64,000 nt of DNA from Paracoccus fistulariae. GTDB taxonomy: Bacteria; Pseudomonadota; Alphaproteobacteria; Rhodobacterales; Rhodobacteraceae. Each line of letters begins with the position of its first letter. Within the stretch, counting starts at the first letter, position 1. Shown here piece by piece: positions 43,606 through 54,195 of this stretch. The notes under the pieces were generated by a model. The model was not told the DNA's origin and did no database searches. It saw nothing but the letters and a program-made list of their open reading frames with translations. The stretch covers positions 1,770,001 through 1,834,000 of the forward strand of contig NZ_CP067136.1 in NCBI RefSeq assembly GCF_028553785.1, in the 5' to 3' direction. The translations under genes were made by a program, and so were the position numbers.

Positions 43606-44393
43606 GCCCGCCGCCGTCCCGTCTTGCGTTCGATGGCCAGACGCAGCGCCTCAATCAGGGCTTCCTTGGGCAGACCGGTTTCCTGCGACAGGCGCATGAT
43701 GCCGAAATGGACGCGCGCCAGTTCCTGATAATAGCTGGTGAAGGTGTAATTGATCGAGGCCCCGACCACGGCCCCAAAGATCGGCGCGGCCTGCGCGGCC
43801 AGCTTTTGACCCATCGAGACTGCCAGCCGTGGCGCGACGCGGCTGATCAGGCTTTGCAGCGTATGCCCGGTCACCGATAACCGCGCGGCCAGCAGGCCCA
43901 GATCGGCATTGTCGTCGCTGGCCATCGGCCCGGCGGCGGCAAAGATGCGCAGGCATTCCTTGCGCACCTCATCGCTTTCGGGATCAAGCCCGTGTTCCGC
44001 CGCGATATCCAGCATCGCGCGCAGCAGCAGGGTAATGGTAAATGGCATCTCGATCATCGCACCCGGAAAACCGCCCGCGCCCCCCGCCGCGCCGCTGACG
44101 CCCGAGGCCAGACGGTTGAACCAGTCGCCACGGTCGCGCATCATCCGGCGCGATCCGCTGGCCGCCTTGAACGCCCGGTTCAGCGCAATTCGGGTAATCC
44201 CGTCCAGCCGGTTGCGCACAAAGCCCGGCAGCCGCTCCAGCAGGCCCTCGGCCCCGTTACCGACAACCGACATGATCTCCATACCCAGCCCGCCCGCATT
44301 CAGATAGCGGTCGGCCAGCCGGTCGACCTGCGCCAGAACCGAAGGGTCATTGATCGGCGGCAGCACCGCCTGATTCGTCTGCAACTGTGTCAT
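43602..44393 (-). CDS. EcsC family protein
   Basis: The 263-residue protein has the EcsC-like region: LADRYLNAGGLGMEIMSVVGNGAEGLLERLPG, then SGVSGAAGGAGGFPGAMIEMPFTITLLLRAMLDIAAEHG and AAPIFGAVVGASINYTFTSYYQELARVHF. In Bacillus EcsC accompanies an ABC transporter; in proteobacteria the family function is unknown. Small glycine-rich hydrophobic stretches suggest membrane association. No transporter gene is adjacent. Confidence 0.85.
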   Translation of the reverse strand: MTQLQTNQAVLPPINDPSVLAQVDRLADRYLNAGGLGMEIMSVVGNGAEGLLERLPGFVRNRLDGITRIALNRAFKAASGSRRMMRDRGDWFNRLASGVSGAAGGAGGFPGAMIEMPFTITLLLRAMLDIAAEHGLDPESDEVRKECLRIFAAAGPMASDDNADLGLLAARLSVTGHTLQSLISRVAPRLAVSMGQKLAAQAAPIFGAVVGASINYTFTSYYQELARVHFGIMRLSQETGLPKEALIEALRLAIERKTGRRRA

Positions 44394-44449
44394 CGTATGG
44401 TTGTCCGAACCTTGATGGATACCGGCAACAGATGGGGATCACCGGAGAG

Positions 44450-44962
44450 CTATGCCAGACCCGCAGATGCATCCTGCGATGCAGCCCGCGTGACCTGCCC
44501 CGCCACATCAACCCAGGCCCCCGGCCGAAGTTCCAGCCCCAGAACCCGGTCCGGATTGGTCGGCGGCGGCATCTGGACATGGTCCAACCGCTCGAATCCA
44601 AAGCGCGAGTAATAGGGCGCGTCGCCCACCAGCAGCACCCGCGACCAGCCCAGATCGCTGGCCCGGCCCAGACTGTCACGCATCAGCATCCCGCCCAGCC
44701 CTTCCCCCTGAGCCGTCGGGTGCACCGCGATCGGCCCCAGCAGAAGGGCCGCGTTCCCACCCACATGAACCGGCCAATAGCGGATCGCGGCCAGCAGGAT
44801 CCCCGATGGATCGCGCAGCAACAGGCACAGGCCCGCAACCGGCGGCACGCCATCGCGCAGGCGGTAAGAGGACAGCGCGGTCCGGCCCGGCGCAAAGCAC
44901 AGGTCATAAAGCGCCTCGACCTCATATTCGTCGGCATGGGTTTCGGGACGGATCTCGTACAT
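44450..44962 (-). CDS. GNAT-family N-acetyltransferase (YhbS-like)
   Basis: The roughly 170-residue protein begins MYEIRPETHADEYEVEALYD and has the acetyl-CoA segment LGPIAVHPTAQGEGLGGMLMRDSLGRASDLGWSRVLLVGDAPYYSRFGFE, which closely follows the YhbS subgroup. The acceptor is unknown. I chose the ATG with GAGG five bases upstream; in-frame ATGs exist 12 and 33 bases earlier. It is in the same direction as the EcsC gene, 56 bases away. Confidence 0.85.
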   Translation of the reverse strand: MYEIRPETHADEYEVEALYDLCFAPGRTALSSYRLRDGVPPVAGLCLLLRDPSGILLAAIRYWPVHVGGNAALLLGPIAVHPTAQGEGLGGMLMRDSLGRASDLGWSRVLLVGDAPYYSRFGFERLDHVQMPPPTNPDRVLGLELRPGAWVDVAGQVTRAASQDASAGLA

Positions 44963-45074
44963 GATGCCTCGCATGATGTCGTTGCCCCATAACATGCTGC
45001 AACCCGTTGCGGAATATTGCAGAAGATGAAAAGCGATGGCATTTTGGCGCCCGCAACAGGCGAAAGGCCGACAG

Positions 45075-45677
45075 ATGTATTATCGACCCGAAACAGGTCA
45101 CGGCCTGCCCCATAACCCGTTCAACGCCATCGTCGCGCCACGCCCCATCGGCTGGATCTCGACCCGTGGCAGGCAGGGCGACAATCTGGCGCCCTATTCC
45201 TTTTTCAACGCCGTGGCCTATGTGCCGCCGCAGGTGATGTTCGCCTCGACCAGCAAAAAGCCCGACCGCCGTGGCACCAAGGACAGCGTCTCGCAGATCA
45301 TCGAAACGGGCGTGTTTTGCGTCAATATCGCGGCGGGGGATTTGCGCGATCAGGTCAATGCGACCTCTGCGCCCCTGCCCGCAGGTGAAAGCGAGTTTCA
45401 GGCCGCCGGGATTCGCAGCGCCGAATGCGACAGCATCGACTGTCCGCGCGTGGCCGATGCGCCTGCCGCGCTGGAATGCAGGCTGACCCAGATCGTCCCG
45501 CTGGCCGGGGAATCGAACTATGTCGTGCTGGGCGTGGTCACGGGCGTGCATATCCGCGACGATTGTCTGGTCGAGGGGCGCTTTGACCCGCGCCCGGCCG
45601 GCGGGTGGATTTCCCGGCTTGGATACAAGGATTACGCCGCAGTGCAGGAACTTTTTGAAATGGACCGGCCGAAATGA
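45075..45677 (+). CDS. Flavin reductase-like FMN-binding protein
   Basis: The 200-residue protein has the split-barrel flavin reductase pattern: [42 protein letters not shown], then [16 protein letters not shown]. Members bind FMN and reduce flavins or oxidise small molecules; many have no known partner. The start was placed at the ATG with AAAGG upstream, where similarity begins. The stop overlaps the apt start by 4 bases, so the pair is probably one operon. Confidence 0.87.
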   Translation: MYYRPETGHGLPHNPFNAIVAPRPIGWISTRGRQGDNLAPYSFFNAVAYVPPQVMFASTSKKPDRRGTKDSVSQIIETGVFCVNIAAGDLRDQVNATSAPLPAGESEFQAAGIRSAECDSIDCPRVADAPAALECRLTQIVPLAGESNYVVLGVVTGVHIRDDCLVEGRFDPRPAGGWISRLGYKDYAAVQELFEMDRPK

Positions 45678-46207
45678 GCAAGACCGTCAGGGACTATATC
45701 CGCAGCATCGTAGATTTTCCGCATGAAGGAATCATTTTCCGCGATGTGACCACGCTCTTCGCCGATGCGCGGGGCTTTCGCATGGCCATCGACCAGTTGC
45801 TGACGCCATATACCGGCATGAATATCGACAAGGTCGTGGGGCTTGAGGCGCGCGGCTTCATTCTGGGCGGCGCAGTGGCGCACCAGCTATCGACGGGATT
45901 CGTCCCGATCCGCAAGAAGGGCAAGCTGCCCGGCGCCGTGATTTCCGAGGCGTACACGCTGGAATATGGCGAGGCCGTGATGGAAATCCACGATGACGCC
46001 CTGAAACCCGGAGAGCGGGTTCTGGTCGTGGACGATCTGCTGGCGACGGGCGGAACCGCTGCGGCGGGGATCAAGCTGTGCGAACGTCTGGGCGCCAAGG
46101 TGATCGGCTGCGCCTTCGTCATCGACCTGCCGGATCTGGGCGGCCGCCGCCTGCTTGAGGATCTGGGCCACGAGGTTCACGCCCTGACCAGTTTCGACGG
46201 CGATTAA
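45674..46207 (+). CDS. apt: Adenine phosphoribosyltransferase
   Basis: Apt salvages adenine to AMP with PRPP. The 177-residue protein shows [22 protein letters not shown] at the start, [14 protein letters not shown], and the PRPP-binding motif [17 protein letters not shown]. All are classical for type I phosphoribosyltransferases of the Apt family. The gene starts inside the flavin reductase stop codon and ends overlapping the convergent FAD oxidase gene by 4 bases. Confidence 0.97.
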   Translation: MSKTVRDYIRSIVDFPHEGIIFRDVTTLFADARGFRMAIDQLLTPYTGMNIDKVVGLEARGFILGGAVAHQLSTGFVPIRKKGKLPGAVISEAYTLEYGEAVMEIHDDALKPGERVLVVDDLLATGGTAAAGIKLCERLGAKVIGCAFVIDLPDLGGRRLLEDLGHEVHALTSFDGD

Positions 46208-47604
46208 GCCGGGAAAATCACCCCGGGATTCATGATCCCCCGCGGATCCAGCGCGGATTTGATGGCCCGCATCGCTATCAGCCGCGCCGGATCGCCCCAT
46301 TCCGCCAGATCGGCCGCCTTCAGCCGCCCGACGCCATGCTCGGCCGAGAATGACCCGCCACGGCTGACCACCATCTGATGCACCTGTCGCGACAGATCCT
46401 TGCGGATCTCGTCGTAATCTTCGCGGCCGCGGCCTTCGGCGGGGAAAAGATTGTAATGCAGATTGCCGTCGCCCAGATGGCCGAAGCAATTGATCCGCAT
46501 ATCGCCCTGCGCCAACAGCATCGCGCCGGCATCGGTGATGAACTCTGCGATCTGCGACAGCGGCAGGCTGACATCATGGCTGGCAATCGCCCCGATGGCG
46601 CGGTTGGCCAGCGGAATGGTTTCGCGGATGGCCCACAGATCGGCGGCCTGTTGTCCCGATTGCGCGATCACCCCGTCGCTGACCAGCCCGGCATCCGCGC
46701 CCTTGACGAACAGCGTCTCCAGCGCCTGATCGGCGTTCAGACCTGCGGGCAGGCCCACCTCGATCAGCACAAGCCAGTCCGGACGATCCGCGAAGGGTTG
46801 CTGCAGCTTCGGGAAGGCCTGATCCAGAAAGCGCAGCCCCTGCCCCGAGATCAGCTCGAACGCGGTCACACCGCCCGCCATACGGCCCTGCGCCAGCGAC
46901 AGCAGCGACAGCGCCGCCGACGGGCTGTCCACGACCATCATCGCCACGCCGCTTTCCGCCGGGACCGGCGCCATGACCAGCGATGCGGCGGTGATGATGC
47001 CCAGCGTACCTTCGGCCCCGATCAGCAGGTCACGCAGGTCATAGCCGGTATTATCCTTCCGCAGCCGTTTCAGATCATGCATGATCTGGCCAGAGGGCAG
47101 CACCGCCTCGATCCCCAGACATTGCGCGCGGGCATTGCCATAGCGCAGGACATTCACACCGCCCGCATTGGTGGACAGCACGCCGCCGATCTGCGCCGTT
47201 CCCTGAGAGGCCAGCGACAGCGCGAATTGCCGACCCGCAGCGGCAGCCGCGTCGCGCGCCGATTGCAGCGTGACGCCGGCCTCGGCCAGAAGCACGGATT
47301 CTTCGGGATAGATCGCGCGGATGGCGGTCATCCGCTCCATCGACAGGATCAGCGGGGCGACGCCATCGGGCATCACCTGCCCGCCGACCAGACCGGTGCC
47401 GCCGCCGCGCGGAACGACGGGCACGCCGCCCTGCGCGCAGGCACGGATCACCGCCGCGGTTTCGTCAACGTCATGCGGCGCGGCCACCAGACCGGCCTGA
47501 CCGTGGAAACGGCCGCGCGGCTCTTCCAGATAGCTGGGCGAGACATCGCGCAGCACGCCCGAAGGCAGCTTTCTGGCGAAGCGTTGATCAGCCGGGTTCA
47601 GCAT
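46204..47604 (-). CDS. FAD-linked oxidase (D-2-hydroxyglutarate/D-lactate dehydrogenase family)
   Basis: The 466-residue protein has the PCMH FAD-binding domain ([17 protein letters not shown], then [22 protein letters not shown], and [17 protein letters not shown]). The C-terminal part has [13 protein letters not shown] and [10 protein letters not shown], the substrate and flavin motifs of the GlcD/D2HGDH family. It oxidises a D-2-hydroxy acid, most likely D-2-hydroxyglutarate, but D-lactate or glycolate is possible. A GTG two codons upstream, abutting the previous stop, is an alternative start. It is the last gene of the thrC operon. Confidence 0.88.
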   Translation of the reverse strand: MLNPADQRFARKLPSGVLRDVSPSYLEEPRGRFHGQAGLVAAPHDVDETAAVIRACAQGGVPVVPRGGGTGLVGGQVMPDGVAPLILSMERMTAIRAIYPEESVLLAEAGVTLQSARDAAAAAGRQFALSLASQGTAQIGGVLSTNAGGVNVLRYGNARAQCLGIEAVLPSGQIMHDLKRLRKDNTGYDLRDLLIGAEGTLGIITAASLVMAPVPAESGVAMMVVDSPSAALSLLSLAQGRMAGGVTAFELISGQGLRFLDQAFPKLQQPFADRPDWLVLIEVGLPAGLNADQALETLFVKGADAGLVSDGVIAQSGQQAADLWAIRETIPLANRAIGAIASHDVSLPLSQIAEFITDAGAMLLAQGDMRINCFGHLGDGNLHYNLFPAEGRGREDYDEIRKDLSRQVHQMVVSRGGSFSAEHGVGRLKAADLAEWGDPARLIAMRAIKSALDPRGIMNPGVIFPA

Positions 47605-47610
47605 GGCCAC

Positions 47611-48192
47611 CTATCGCACATCGGTGCGCCCGCGCCGGTCGCTGCGCAGATTGGCGTAAAGGACGTGATTGCGCCAGCGCCCGGCGATCTGCAGATAGCT
47701 TTGGGCGACACCCTCATATTTGAAGCCGGATTTCTCCAGCACGCCGCGCGAGGCCGCGTTTTCGGGCAGGCAGGCCGCCTCGATCCGCGACAGGTCCAGC
47801 GTGGTAAATGCATGGTGGACCAGCGCGCCGATGGCTTCGCGCATGAAGCCCTGACGGGCATAGCTTTCGCCGATCCAATAGCCGACGGTGGCTGATTGCG
47901 CCGGTCCGCGCCGGATATTGTCCAGCGTGATCGCCCCCAGAAGCGGACCGTCACGATGGACAAGAAAAAGCGGCAGGGCCGAGCCGTTGCGGCTGGCGCG
48001 CGACGCCCAATAGACCCGGTTGGTAAAGCCCTTGCGGGTCAGATGGTCATGCGCCCAGATCGGCTCCCACCGGGTCAGGAATTCGCGGCTGTTGACCCGC
48101 AGCGCCACCCAGTCGTTGAAATCGGAATGCTTGGGCAACCGCAGCACGATCCGCTCGGCTTCCAGTTTGACCGGGCGGCTGCGGGAAAACAT
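47611..48192 (-). CDS. RimJ-like GNAT acetyltransferase
   Basis: The 193-residue protein reads LEAERIVLRLPKHSDFNDWVALRVNSREFLTRWEPIW at the start and has GYWIGESYARQGFMREAIGALVHHAF (acetyl-CoA site), then RIEAACLPENAASRGVLEKSGFKYEGVAQSYLQIAGRWRNHVLYA. This closely follows ribosomal protein alanine N-acetyltransferase RimJ. Its ATG overlaps the stop of the M16 peptidase gene by one base, and the FAD oxidase gene follows at once, so the three are co-transcribed. The true substrate is unproven. Confidence 0.88.
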   Translation of the reverse strand: MFSRSRPVKLEAERIVLRLPKHSDFNDWVALRVNSREFLTRWEPIWAHDHLTRKGFTNRVYWASRASRNGSALPLFLVHRDGPLLGAITLDNIRRGPAQSATVGYWIGESYARQGFMREAIGALVHHAFTTLDLSRIEAACLPENAASRGVLEKSGFKYEGVAQSYLQIAGRWRNHVLYANLRSDRRGRTDVR

Positions 48193-49466
48193 CAGGCTGC
48201 GAACCTTTCGGCAAGCGCATCGCGCGAGGGCGCCGCCTTGACCGGCCCATACAGCGCCAGCGCAGGCTGAACATTCGCAAGCAGCTGCTGCGCATGATCG
48301 CGGATCTCGGCCATGCTGACGGCGGCGATACGGTCCGCGACCTCGGCCGGATCCGGCACGCGACCCCAGATGGCCAGCGTCCGCGCCATGCGTTCGGCCT
48401 GTGCCGTCGGGCTTTCCAGCGCCATCAGCATACCGGCGCGCAACTGCGTCTTGGCGCGATCCACCTCGGCCTGGCTCAGATCATCGGCGGCGCGCTTGAT
48501 TTCATCCACGGTCAGATTGGCCAGATCGACGATATCCTCACCCCCGGTTCCGGCATAGACGGTCATCATGCCCGTATCGTCGTGAAAGCCCGATTGCGCA
48601 AAGATGGTATAGCATAGCCCCCGCTCTTCCCGGATCTTCTGGAACAGGCGCGAGGACATGCCGCCGCCAATGGCCGAGGTAAAGATCTGCGCGGCATAGA
48701 AATCAGGCGCCAGATAGCCCGGGCCTTCCAGCGCCAGCGCGAAATGGGCCTGTTCCAGCTTCTTGACGCGGCGGGTTTCCAGACCCTGCCAGCGCGCGCC
48801 TTCCCGGTCGGGCTGCCGTACGGCAGAGAGATGGCCAAAGGCCTGTTCGGCCAGCCTGACGATCTGATCGTGATCGACGGCACCCGCCGCCGCGACGATC
48901 ATCTGGCCCGGGCCATAGTTTTCGGCCACGAAACCGGCCAGATCGGTGCGGGTAAAACTGCTGACACGTTCCGCCGGGCCCAGGATCGTGCGGCCGATGG
49001 CCTGATCGGGATAGGCCGCAGCCTGCAGCCAGTCGAAGATGATATCGTCAGGCGTATCGGCGGCCTGCCCGATTTCCTGCAGGATCACGCCGCGTTCCAC
49101 CTCGATCTCGCGCTCGTCGAAAATCGGGTTCAGCACGATATCCGAGATCACGTCGAAGGCCAGATCCACATCGCTTTCCAGCACGCGGACGTAATAGGCG
49201 GTGGCATCGCGCGACGTATAGGCGTTGATATAGCCGCCCACATCCTCGATCGCCTCGGCGATTTGCAGGGCGCTGCGCTTTTCGGTGCCCTTGAATGCCA
49301 TATGTTCCAGAAAATGCGCGATCCCGTTCTGTTCGGGCCGCTCATTCCGGCCGCCCGCGCTGATCCAGACGCCAAGGGCGGTCGAATGCAGGCCGGGCAT
49401 GGTGCGGGTGGCGATGCGCAGCCCGTTGGGCAGCGTGGTCAGGTGCACATTGGCGTCGATGGTCAC
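48192..49466 (-). CDS. M16 processing-peptidase-like zinc protease
   Basis: The 424-residue protein has the inverted zinc motif HFLEH (51-55) within GIAHFLEHMAFKGT and the further acidic ligand region EREIEVERGVILQEIGQ about 75 residues later. It is close to the mitochondrial processing peptidase beta type found in alphaproteobacteria. It overlaps thrC by 4 bases, an arrangement often seen in this group. Substrates in bacteria are not well defined. Confidence 0.92.
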   Translation of the reverse strand: MTIDANVHLTTLPNGLRIATRTMPGLHSTALGVWISAGGRNERPEQNGIAHFLEHMAFKGTEKRSALQIAEAIEDVGGYINAYTSRDATAYYVRVLESDVDLAFDVISDIVLNPIFDEREIEVERGVILQEIGQAADTPDDIIFDWLQAAAYPDQAIGRTILGPAERVSSFTRTDLAGFVAENYGPGQMIVAAAGAVDHDQIVRLAEQAFGHLSAVRQPDREGARWQGLETRRVKKLEQAHFALALEGPGYLAPDFYAAQIFTSAIGGGMSSRLFQKIREERGLCYTIFAQSGFHDDTGMMTVYAGTGGEDIVDLANLTVDEIKRAADDLSQAEVDRAKTQLRAGMLMALESPTAQAERMARTLAIWGRVPDPAEVADRIAAVSMAEIRDHAQQLLANVQPALALYGPVKAAPSRDALAERFAA

Positions 49467-50845
49467 TGGGTCCTCCGTTCAAGGATCAGCGATTTAAGCG
49501 CCTCGGCGTCATTTTCAACCCGGGTGACGCGTTCGGGCAGATCGAACAGATCGGCCATATGCGGCGGCAGGCCGGGGCGAATGCCAATCGCGCTTTCCAC
49601 CGCGTCGGGGAACTTGGCCGGATGCGCGGTGGCCAGTGTCACCATCGGGACAGCGGGCTCGATATGCGCGCGCGCGACCGAAACGCCGACCGCGCTGTGC
49701 GGGCACAGGATTTCCCCGGTTTCCTCGCGGATGGTGCGGATCATGGCCAATGTTTCCTCTTCGCTGACACGGCCCGAGGCATATTGCTCGCGCAGCGTCT
49801 GCAGGGCGCCCTGGCTGATCGAGAAGCCGCCCGATTTCAGCTCTTCCATCAGCTGCGCGATGGCCGAGGCATCGCCGCCATAGGCCAGATACAGCGCCCG
49901 TTCGAAATTCGAGCTGACCTGAATATCCATCGACGGGCTGATCGAGGGCTCGACCGTGCCGGTGCGATATTCGCCGGTGGTCAGCGCGCGATGCAGGATG
50001 TCGTTCTGGTTCGTGGCCACGATCAGGCGGCGGATCGGCAGGCCCATGGCCCGCGCGATGCTGCCCGCGAAGATATCGCCGAAATTGCCGGTGGGCACGG
50101 TAAAGTCGATCTCACGCGCGGGGGCGCCAAGGCTGGCGGCGGCGGTGAAGTAATAGACGATCTGCGCCACTACCCGCGCCCAGTTGATGCTGTTCACCCC
50201 GGCCAGACCGACCGTGTCGCGGAAGTCGTGATCGTTGAACAGATCCTTCAGCCTGGCCTGGCAATCGTCGAAATGACCATCCAGCGCCAGCGCATGTACA
50301 TTTTCCGCCGAGGGCGTGGTCATCTGGCGGCGCTGCACCTCGGACACGCGGCCATGCGGATACATGATGAAGACATCGACATTGTCGATCCCGCGAAAGG
50401 CCTCGATCGCGGCGCTGCCGGTATCGCCCGAGGTCGCGCCGACAATGGTAATCTTCTTGCCCGAGCGTTTCAGCGCGATTTCGAACAGCTGCGCAATCAG
50501 CTGCATCGCGAAATCCTTGAAGGCCAGCGTCGGGCCGTGGAACAATTCCAGCAGGTAATGGCCGGGCGCCAGTTGCTTCAGCGGCGCACGCGCCGGATGC
50601 GAGATCCGGGCATAAGCGCGGTCAATCGCGCCGCGCAGTTCCTCATCCGAAAAGCTGTCGCCGGTGAAGGGGCGGATCACGCGAAAGGCGACCTCTTCAT
50701 AGGGCAGGCCGCTCAGTTCTTCGATGCCCGAAAAGGCCGGAATGGTCTCGGGCAGGTAAAGCCCGCCGTCGCGGGCCAGTCCGGTCAGCATGGCTTCTTC
50801 GAAATTCAGCACCGGGGCCTGTCCCCGCGTCGAGACGTAACGCAT
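49463..50845 (-). CDS. thrC: Threonine synthase
   Basis: ThrC converts O-phosphohomoserine to threonine with pyridoxal phosphate. The 460-residue protein begins MRYVSTRGQAPVLNFEEAMLTGLARDGGLYLPE and has the PLP lysine in LAFKDFAMQ (Lys110). GATSGDTGSAAIEAFRG is the phosphate-binding loop region. Length fits the class of longer proteobacterial enzymes. It starts 10 bases after the SURF1 gene and overlaps the M16 peptidase gene. Confidence 0.97.
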   Translation of the reverse strand: MRYVSTRGQAPVLNFEEAMLTGLARDGGLYLPETIPAFSGIEELSGLPYEEVAFRVIRPFTGDSFSDEELRGAIDRAYARISHPARAPLKQLAPGHYLLELFHGPTLAFKDFAMQLIAQLFEIALKRSGKKITIVGATSGDTGSAAIEAFRGIDNVDVFIMYPHGRVSEVQRRQMTTPSAENVHALALDGHFDDCQARLKDLFNDHDFRDTVGLAGVNSINWARVVAQIVYYFTAAASLGAPAREIDFTVPTGNFGDIFAGSIARAMGLPIRRLIVATNQNDILHRALTTGEYRTGTVEPSISPSMDIQVSSNFERALYLAYGGDASAIAQLMEELKSGGFSISQGALQTLREQYASGRVSEEETLAMIRTIREETGEILCPHSAVGVSVARAHIEPAVPMVTLATAHPAKFPDAVESAIGIRPGLPPHMADLFDLPERVTRVENDAEALKSLILERRTQ

Positions 50846-50855
50846 CTGCGATCCT

Positions 50856-51527
50856 TCAATATGTCCGCTGTCTGATACGCCAGATCAAAGCGACTGTCAT
50901 CCCTGCCCATGCGGCGGCGATCATGAACCACTGCACGGCATAGGACAGATGATTATTCGGGATTCCCTCCACCGCAACCGGGATCGGCTCGACCTCCTGC
51001 ACATCGCCGCGCACGAAGCTGGCGACCACCAGAACGGGCTCAGTATTCAGCGCCTTGGCCATGGCCGGAACGTCGCGGGCGAACCAGATGTTCTCGTCCA
51101 GATTGGGCTCTGGCGTGGCGCTGCCTTTTTCATCGGGCCAATGCAGGTTGCCCTCGATCTGCAAACGCGTCGGGGGGCGCTTCACATGGCGCAGTTCCTG
51201 CGGGATAAAGCCCCGGTCGATCAGGATGGCGCGGCCGTCATCGGTGATGAAACGCGACACGACCTGATAGCCGCCGCCGCGTTCCTTCGTGCCCGACAGG
51301 ATGTCGATTTCGTCCCCCGTGGTGGTGCCGCTGACGGTGACCGGCAGGTACTTCATCGACGGGTCGATCTGATCGGGCAAGGGCACGGCGGCTGCGTCGA
51401 TCCCCGACTGGATCTGCGCCAGCGCCCCCTCTTTTTCGTCCAGACGCTGCAATTGCCAGAAGCCCAGGTTGATCAGGATGCCGCAGCCAAGAATGCCGAT
51501 GATCAGGGGAAAGAGATAGCGGGTCAT
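50856..51527 (-). CDS. SURF1 family cytochrome oxidase biogenesis protein
   Basis: The 223-residue protein has two transmembrane helices, at the N-terminus (LFPLIIGILGCGILINLGFWQLQRL) and the C-terminus (YAVQWFMIAAAWAGMTVALI). The SURF1 loop lies between them, with LIDRGFIPQELRHV and the late NNHLSYAVQWF. SURF1 proteins supply heme a to cytochrome oxidase; Paracoccus has Surf1 copies for different oxidases. It lies 83 bases behind ctaE, with a terminator in between, so it probably reads partly with the cta operon and partly into thrC. Confidence 0.93.
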   Translation of the reverse strand: MTRYLFPLIIGILGCGILINLGFWQLQRLDEKEGALAQIQSGIDAAAVPLPDQIDPSMKYLPVTVSGTTTGDEIDILSGTKERGGGYQVVSRFITDDGRAILIDRGFIPQELRHVKRPPTRLQIEGNLHWPDEKGSATPEPNLDENIWFARDVPAMAKALNTEPVLVVASFVRGDVQEVEPIPVAVEGIPNNHLSYAVQWFMIAAAWAGMTVALIWRIRQRTY

Positions 51528-51561
51528 GGGTCGGCTTTCGCAACAGAAGGCTTACAAACGC

Positions 51562-51588
51562 AAAACGCGCGGGATCTGGCCCCGCGCG
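51562..51588 (-). terminator. Terminator between ctaE and the SURF1 gene
   Basis: CGCGCGGG (51566-51573) pairs with CCCGCGCG (51581-51588) around a 7-base loop. In the reverse direction the stem is followed by TTTT. It should end most transcripts of the cytochrome oxidase operon. Confidence 0.8.
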
Positions 51589-51610
51589 CTTTCTTTCAAG
51601 ACGGTGGCGC

Positions 51611-52411
51611 TTAGCTGCCCCAGACGTAGATCACGGCAAAGAGGAACAGCCAGATCACGTCGACAAAGTGCCAGTACCAGGCAGCGGCCTCGAATCCGAT
51701 ATGTTGTTCCTGCGTCATCTGACCGCGCATCAGGCGGATCAGGCAGACGGTCAGGAAGATCGTCCCGATGATAACGTGAGCACCGTGGAAACCGGTCGCC
51801 AGATAGAAGGCGCTGGCATAGGCGGTGTCGGCCAGACCAAAGGCCGCATGGCTATATTCATAGGCCTGCAGGAACGAGAAGAAGATGCCCAGCACGATGG
51901 CGATGGCCAGACCGCGAATGGTGGTCTTGCGGTCGTTTTCATGCACGAAGGCGTGGTGTGCCCAGGTCACGGCGACGCCCGACAGCAGCAGGATCAGCGT
52001 GTTGATGAAGGGCAGGTGCCAAGGGTCGAAGGTGACAATGCCTTCGGGCGGCCAGACGCCATCCTTCAGCGGGCTTTCCGGCCCCATCGGATACATCGCG
52101 TTCTTGATGAAGTTCCAGAACAGCGCAACGAAAAGCATTGCTTCGGAGATGACGAAAAGAATGAAGCCATATTGCAGCCCAAGACGGACGACCGGGGTAT
52201 GGTCCCCCTCTTCGCCTTCGCGGACCACATCCGCCCACCAGCTGAACATCACGTAAAGGACGCCGACAAAGCCGATCAGGAACATCCAGGGCCCGTGGTC
52301 CTGCATCCACATCACGCCGCCAAACAGCATGACAAAGGCAGCAACCGCACCCAGGAAAGGCCAGATCGAGGGCGGAAGAATATGGTAATCGTGGTTCTTT
52401 GCGTTCGCCAT
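51611..52411 (-). CDS. ctaE: Cytochrome c oxidase subunit III
   Basis: The 266-residue protein has seven hydrophobic helices and begins [26 protein letters not shown]. It has [14 protein letters not shown] (with the conserved Glu), [12 protein letters not shown] and [25 protein letters not shown], all typical of subunit III of aa3 oxidase. It supports proton uptake and stability of subunit I. Subunit I (ctaD) is not in the window. It is last in the ctaC-ctaB-orf-ctaG-ctaE run. Confidence 0.97.
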   Translation of the reverse strand: MANAKNHDYHILPPSIWPFLGAVAAFVMLFGGVMWMQDHGPWMFLIGFVGVLYVMFSWWADVVREGEEGDHTPVVRLGLQYGFILFVISEAMLFVALFWNFIKNAMYPMGPESPLKDGVWPPEGIVTFDPWHLPFINTLILLLSGVAVTWAHHAFVHENDRKTTIRGLAIAIVLGIFFSFLQAYEYSHAAFGLADTAYASAFYLATGFHGAHVIIGTIFLTVCLIRLMRGQMTQEQHIGFEAAAWYWHFVDVIWLFLFAVIYVWGS

Positions 52412-52443
52412 GAGCAGTTCCCCGTCGGCTCCTCGTTCAGTTC

Positions 52444-53016
52444 TTAGTTGACGTCCTGAGCAGGCTTGGCGTCAAGCGCCGCCTGTTTCGGTTCGGTACG
52501 ATGAAAAGTGTAAGAAAGTGTGATGTCGCGGACCCAGCTGGTATCGCCATCTTCCAGAATGTCGGGATCGACATAGAAGCTGACAGGCATTTCCACGCGC
52601 TGACCGGGATCCAGCGTCTGTTCGGTAAAGCAGAAGCAATCGATCTTGTCGAAGTAGAAACCCGACACCTCGGGCGCGACATTATAGCTGGCGGTGCCGG
52701 TGATGACCTGATCGGTGTTGTTCACGGCCTCATAGAAGGCCAGACCGTTTTCACCGATTTTCAGGTCCATCTTGGTCTGCATTGGGCGGAAGGACCAGTC
52801 CAGATTCGGATCGACATTGGCATCGAACCGGATGCGGATGACCTGATCGACGATCTCGCCCGAGGCTTCTTCGGCAACCTGCGTCGTGCCGGCAAAGCCG
52901 GTCACACGGCAGAACCAGTTATAGAACGGCACGGCGGCCCAGGCCAGCGCGCCCATTGTCAGGACGACACCGACAAGTCCAAGCGCAGTGCGGGATTCGC
53001 GGCTCATGCGGCTCAT
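52444..53016 (-). CDS. ctaG: Cytochrome c oxidase assembly protein CtaG (Cox11)
   Basis: CtaG delivers copper to the CuB site of subunit I. The 190-residue protein has an N-terminal membrane anchor ([27 protein letters not shown]) and a periplasmic domain with the copper-binding CxC pair in [28 protein letters not shown]. All are classical Cox11 features. It overlaps the preceding small gene by 4 bases. Confidence 0.96.
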   Translation of the reverse strand: MSRMSRESRTALGLVGVVLTMGALAWAAVPFYNWFCRVTGFAGTTQVAEEASGEIVDQVIRIRFDANVDPNLDWSFRPMQTKMDLKIGENGLAFYEAVNNTDQVITGTASYNVAPEVSGFYFDKIDCFCFTEQTLDPGQRVEMPVSFYVDPDILEDGDTSWVRDITLSYTFHRTEPKQAALDAKPAQDVN

Positions 53017-53234
53017 TCGGGGGCCTCCTCAGTCAGTTCGGGCGCGGTGGCGGGCTCTTTCGGCAGGACCGAGGTCCGGGGCTGGTGGTCATAGCCTTCC
53101 ATCATGTCGCCCTGCTGGATCTTGACCACGGTCAGCCCGAACACCAGCGCGACAAAAGAAACCAGCACCACCGCAAGCCCCACATTCCGGGACCGGCGAC
53201 GATGGTGCAATTCATGTTCGGTGCGTAAAGCCAT
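53013..53234 (-). CDS. Small membrane-anchored protein of the cta operon
   Basis: The 73-residue protein has a basic N-terminus ([17 protein letters not shown]), one transmembrane helix (about 18-38), and a proline-rich periplasmic tail ending [13 protein letters not shown]. It lies between ctaB and ctaG, overlapping both stops and starts, so it is made with the cytochrome oxidase assembly factors. Similar small frames occur at this point in other Rhodobacterales cta operons from memory. The function is unknown. Confidence 0.82.
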   Translation of the reverse strand: MALRTEHELHHRRRSRNVGLAVVLVSFVALVFGLTVVKIQQGDMMEGYDHQPRTSVLPKEPATAPELTEEAPE

Positions 53235-54151
53235 CACCAGGTCCCCAGCAGATTTTGTACCAGCAATGCCAGGAAATGCAGGAACAGGTAATACAGCGAC
53301 AGTTTGAAGACGCTTTTCTCGACCGCATAGTGATCAGCCCGGGCGATGTCCTCATCCCGCCGCAGGATGCGCCAGCAGCCCGCGATGAACAGCAGGTTCA
53401 GCACGATGGCGACCGCCAGATAGAACGGACCGCCCACCGAGGTCAGCCCCAGCCAGATCGCGAAGGGCGCCAGGACAAGGCTGTAGGCGAAGATGTGGCG
53501 GCGGGTGGCCGCCCGGCCATGGGTGACCGTCAGCATCGGCACCCCGGCCTTGTGATAGTCTTCCTTCATGAACAGCGCCAGCGCCCAGAAATGCGGCGGC
53601 GTCCAGAAAAAGATCAGCGCGAACATCAGAACGGATTCGATGCTGATGCCGCCGGTGGCGCAGGCCCAGCCGATCATCGGCGGAAAGGCCCCTGCCGCGC
53701 CACCGATGACGATGTTCTGCGGCGTCCAGCGCTTCAGCCACATCGTATAGATGACGGCATAGAAAAAGATGGTGAAGGCCAGGAAACCCGCCGCGAACCA
53801 GTTCGCCGCCAAACCCAGCATCATCACCGACATGGCCGACAGGATCAGCCCCAACGCCAGCGCCTCTTGCGCGGGCACGCGGCCCGAGGGGATGGGACGG
53901 TTGTGCGTCCGGTTCATCACCGCGTCGATATCCGCGTCATACCACATGTTCAGCGCACCAGAGGCACCGCCGCCAAGGGCAATGAACAGAACCGAGCAGA
54001 AGGCAATGAACGGATGCACATCGACAGGTGCAACCCACAGGCCGACAAAGGCCGTGAACACGACAAGCGACATCACCCGAGGCTTCAAGAGGGCGATGTA
54101 ATCGCCGAACTCGGCCTCGGGGGCAGTATCATATGCGTTAATGTCAGTCAT
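53234..54151 (-). CDS. ctaB: Protoheme IX farnesyltransferase
   Basis: CtaB (Cox10) attaches a farnesyl group to heme b to give heme o, the precursor of heme a. The 305-residue polytopic protein has the prenyl-diphosphate site [33 protein letters not shown] and the later [14 protein letters not shown], both diagnostic. It starts after ctaC and overlaps the small cta gene. Confidence 0.97.
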   Translation of the reverse strand: MTDINAYDTAPEAEFGDYIALLKPRVMSLVVFTAFVGLWVAPVDVHPFIAFCSVLFIALGGGASGALNMWYDADIDAVMNRTHNRPIPSGRVPAQEALALGLILSAMSVMMLGLAANWFAAGFLAFTIFFYAVIYTMWLKRWTPQNIVIGGAAGAFPPMIGWACATGGISIESVLMFALIFFWTPPHFWALALFMKEDYHKAGVPMLTVTHGRAATRRHIFAYSLVLAPFAIWLGLTSVGGPFYLAVAIVLNLLFIAGCWRILRRDEDIARADHYAVEKSVFKLSLYYLFLHFLALLVQNLLGTW

Positions 54152-54195
54152 CGCGTTTCGGTTTTATCTGGCCTCTGGCTGGTGTCCCGGACGGA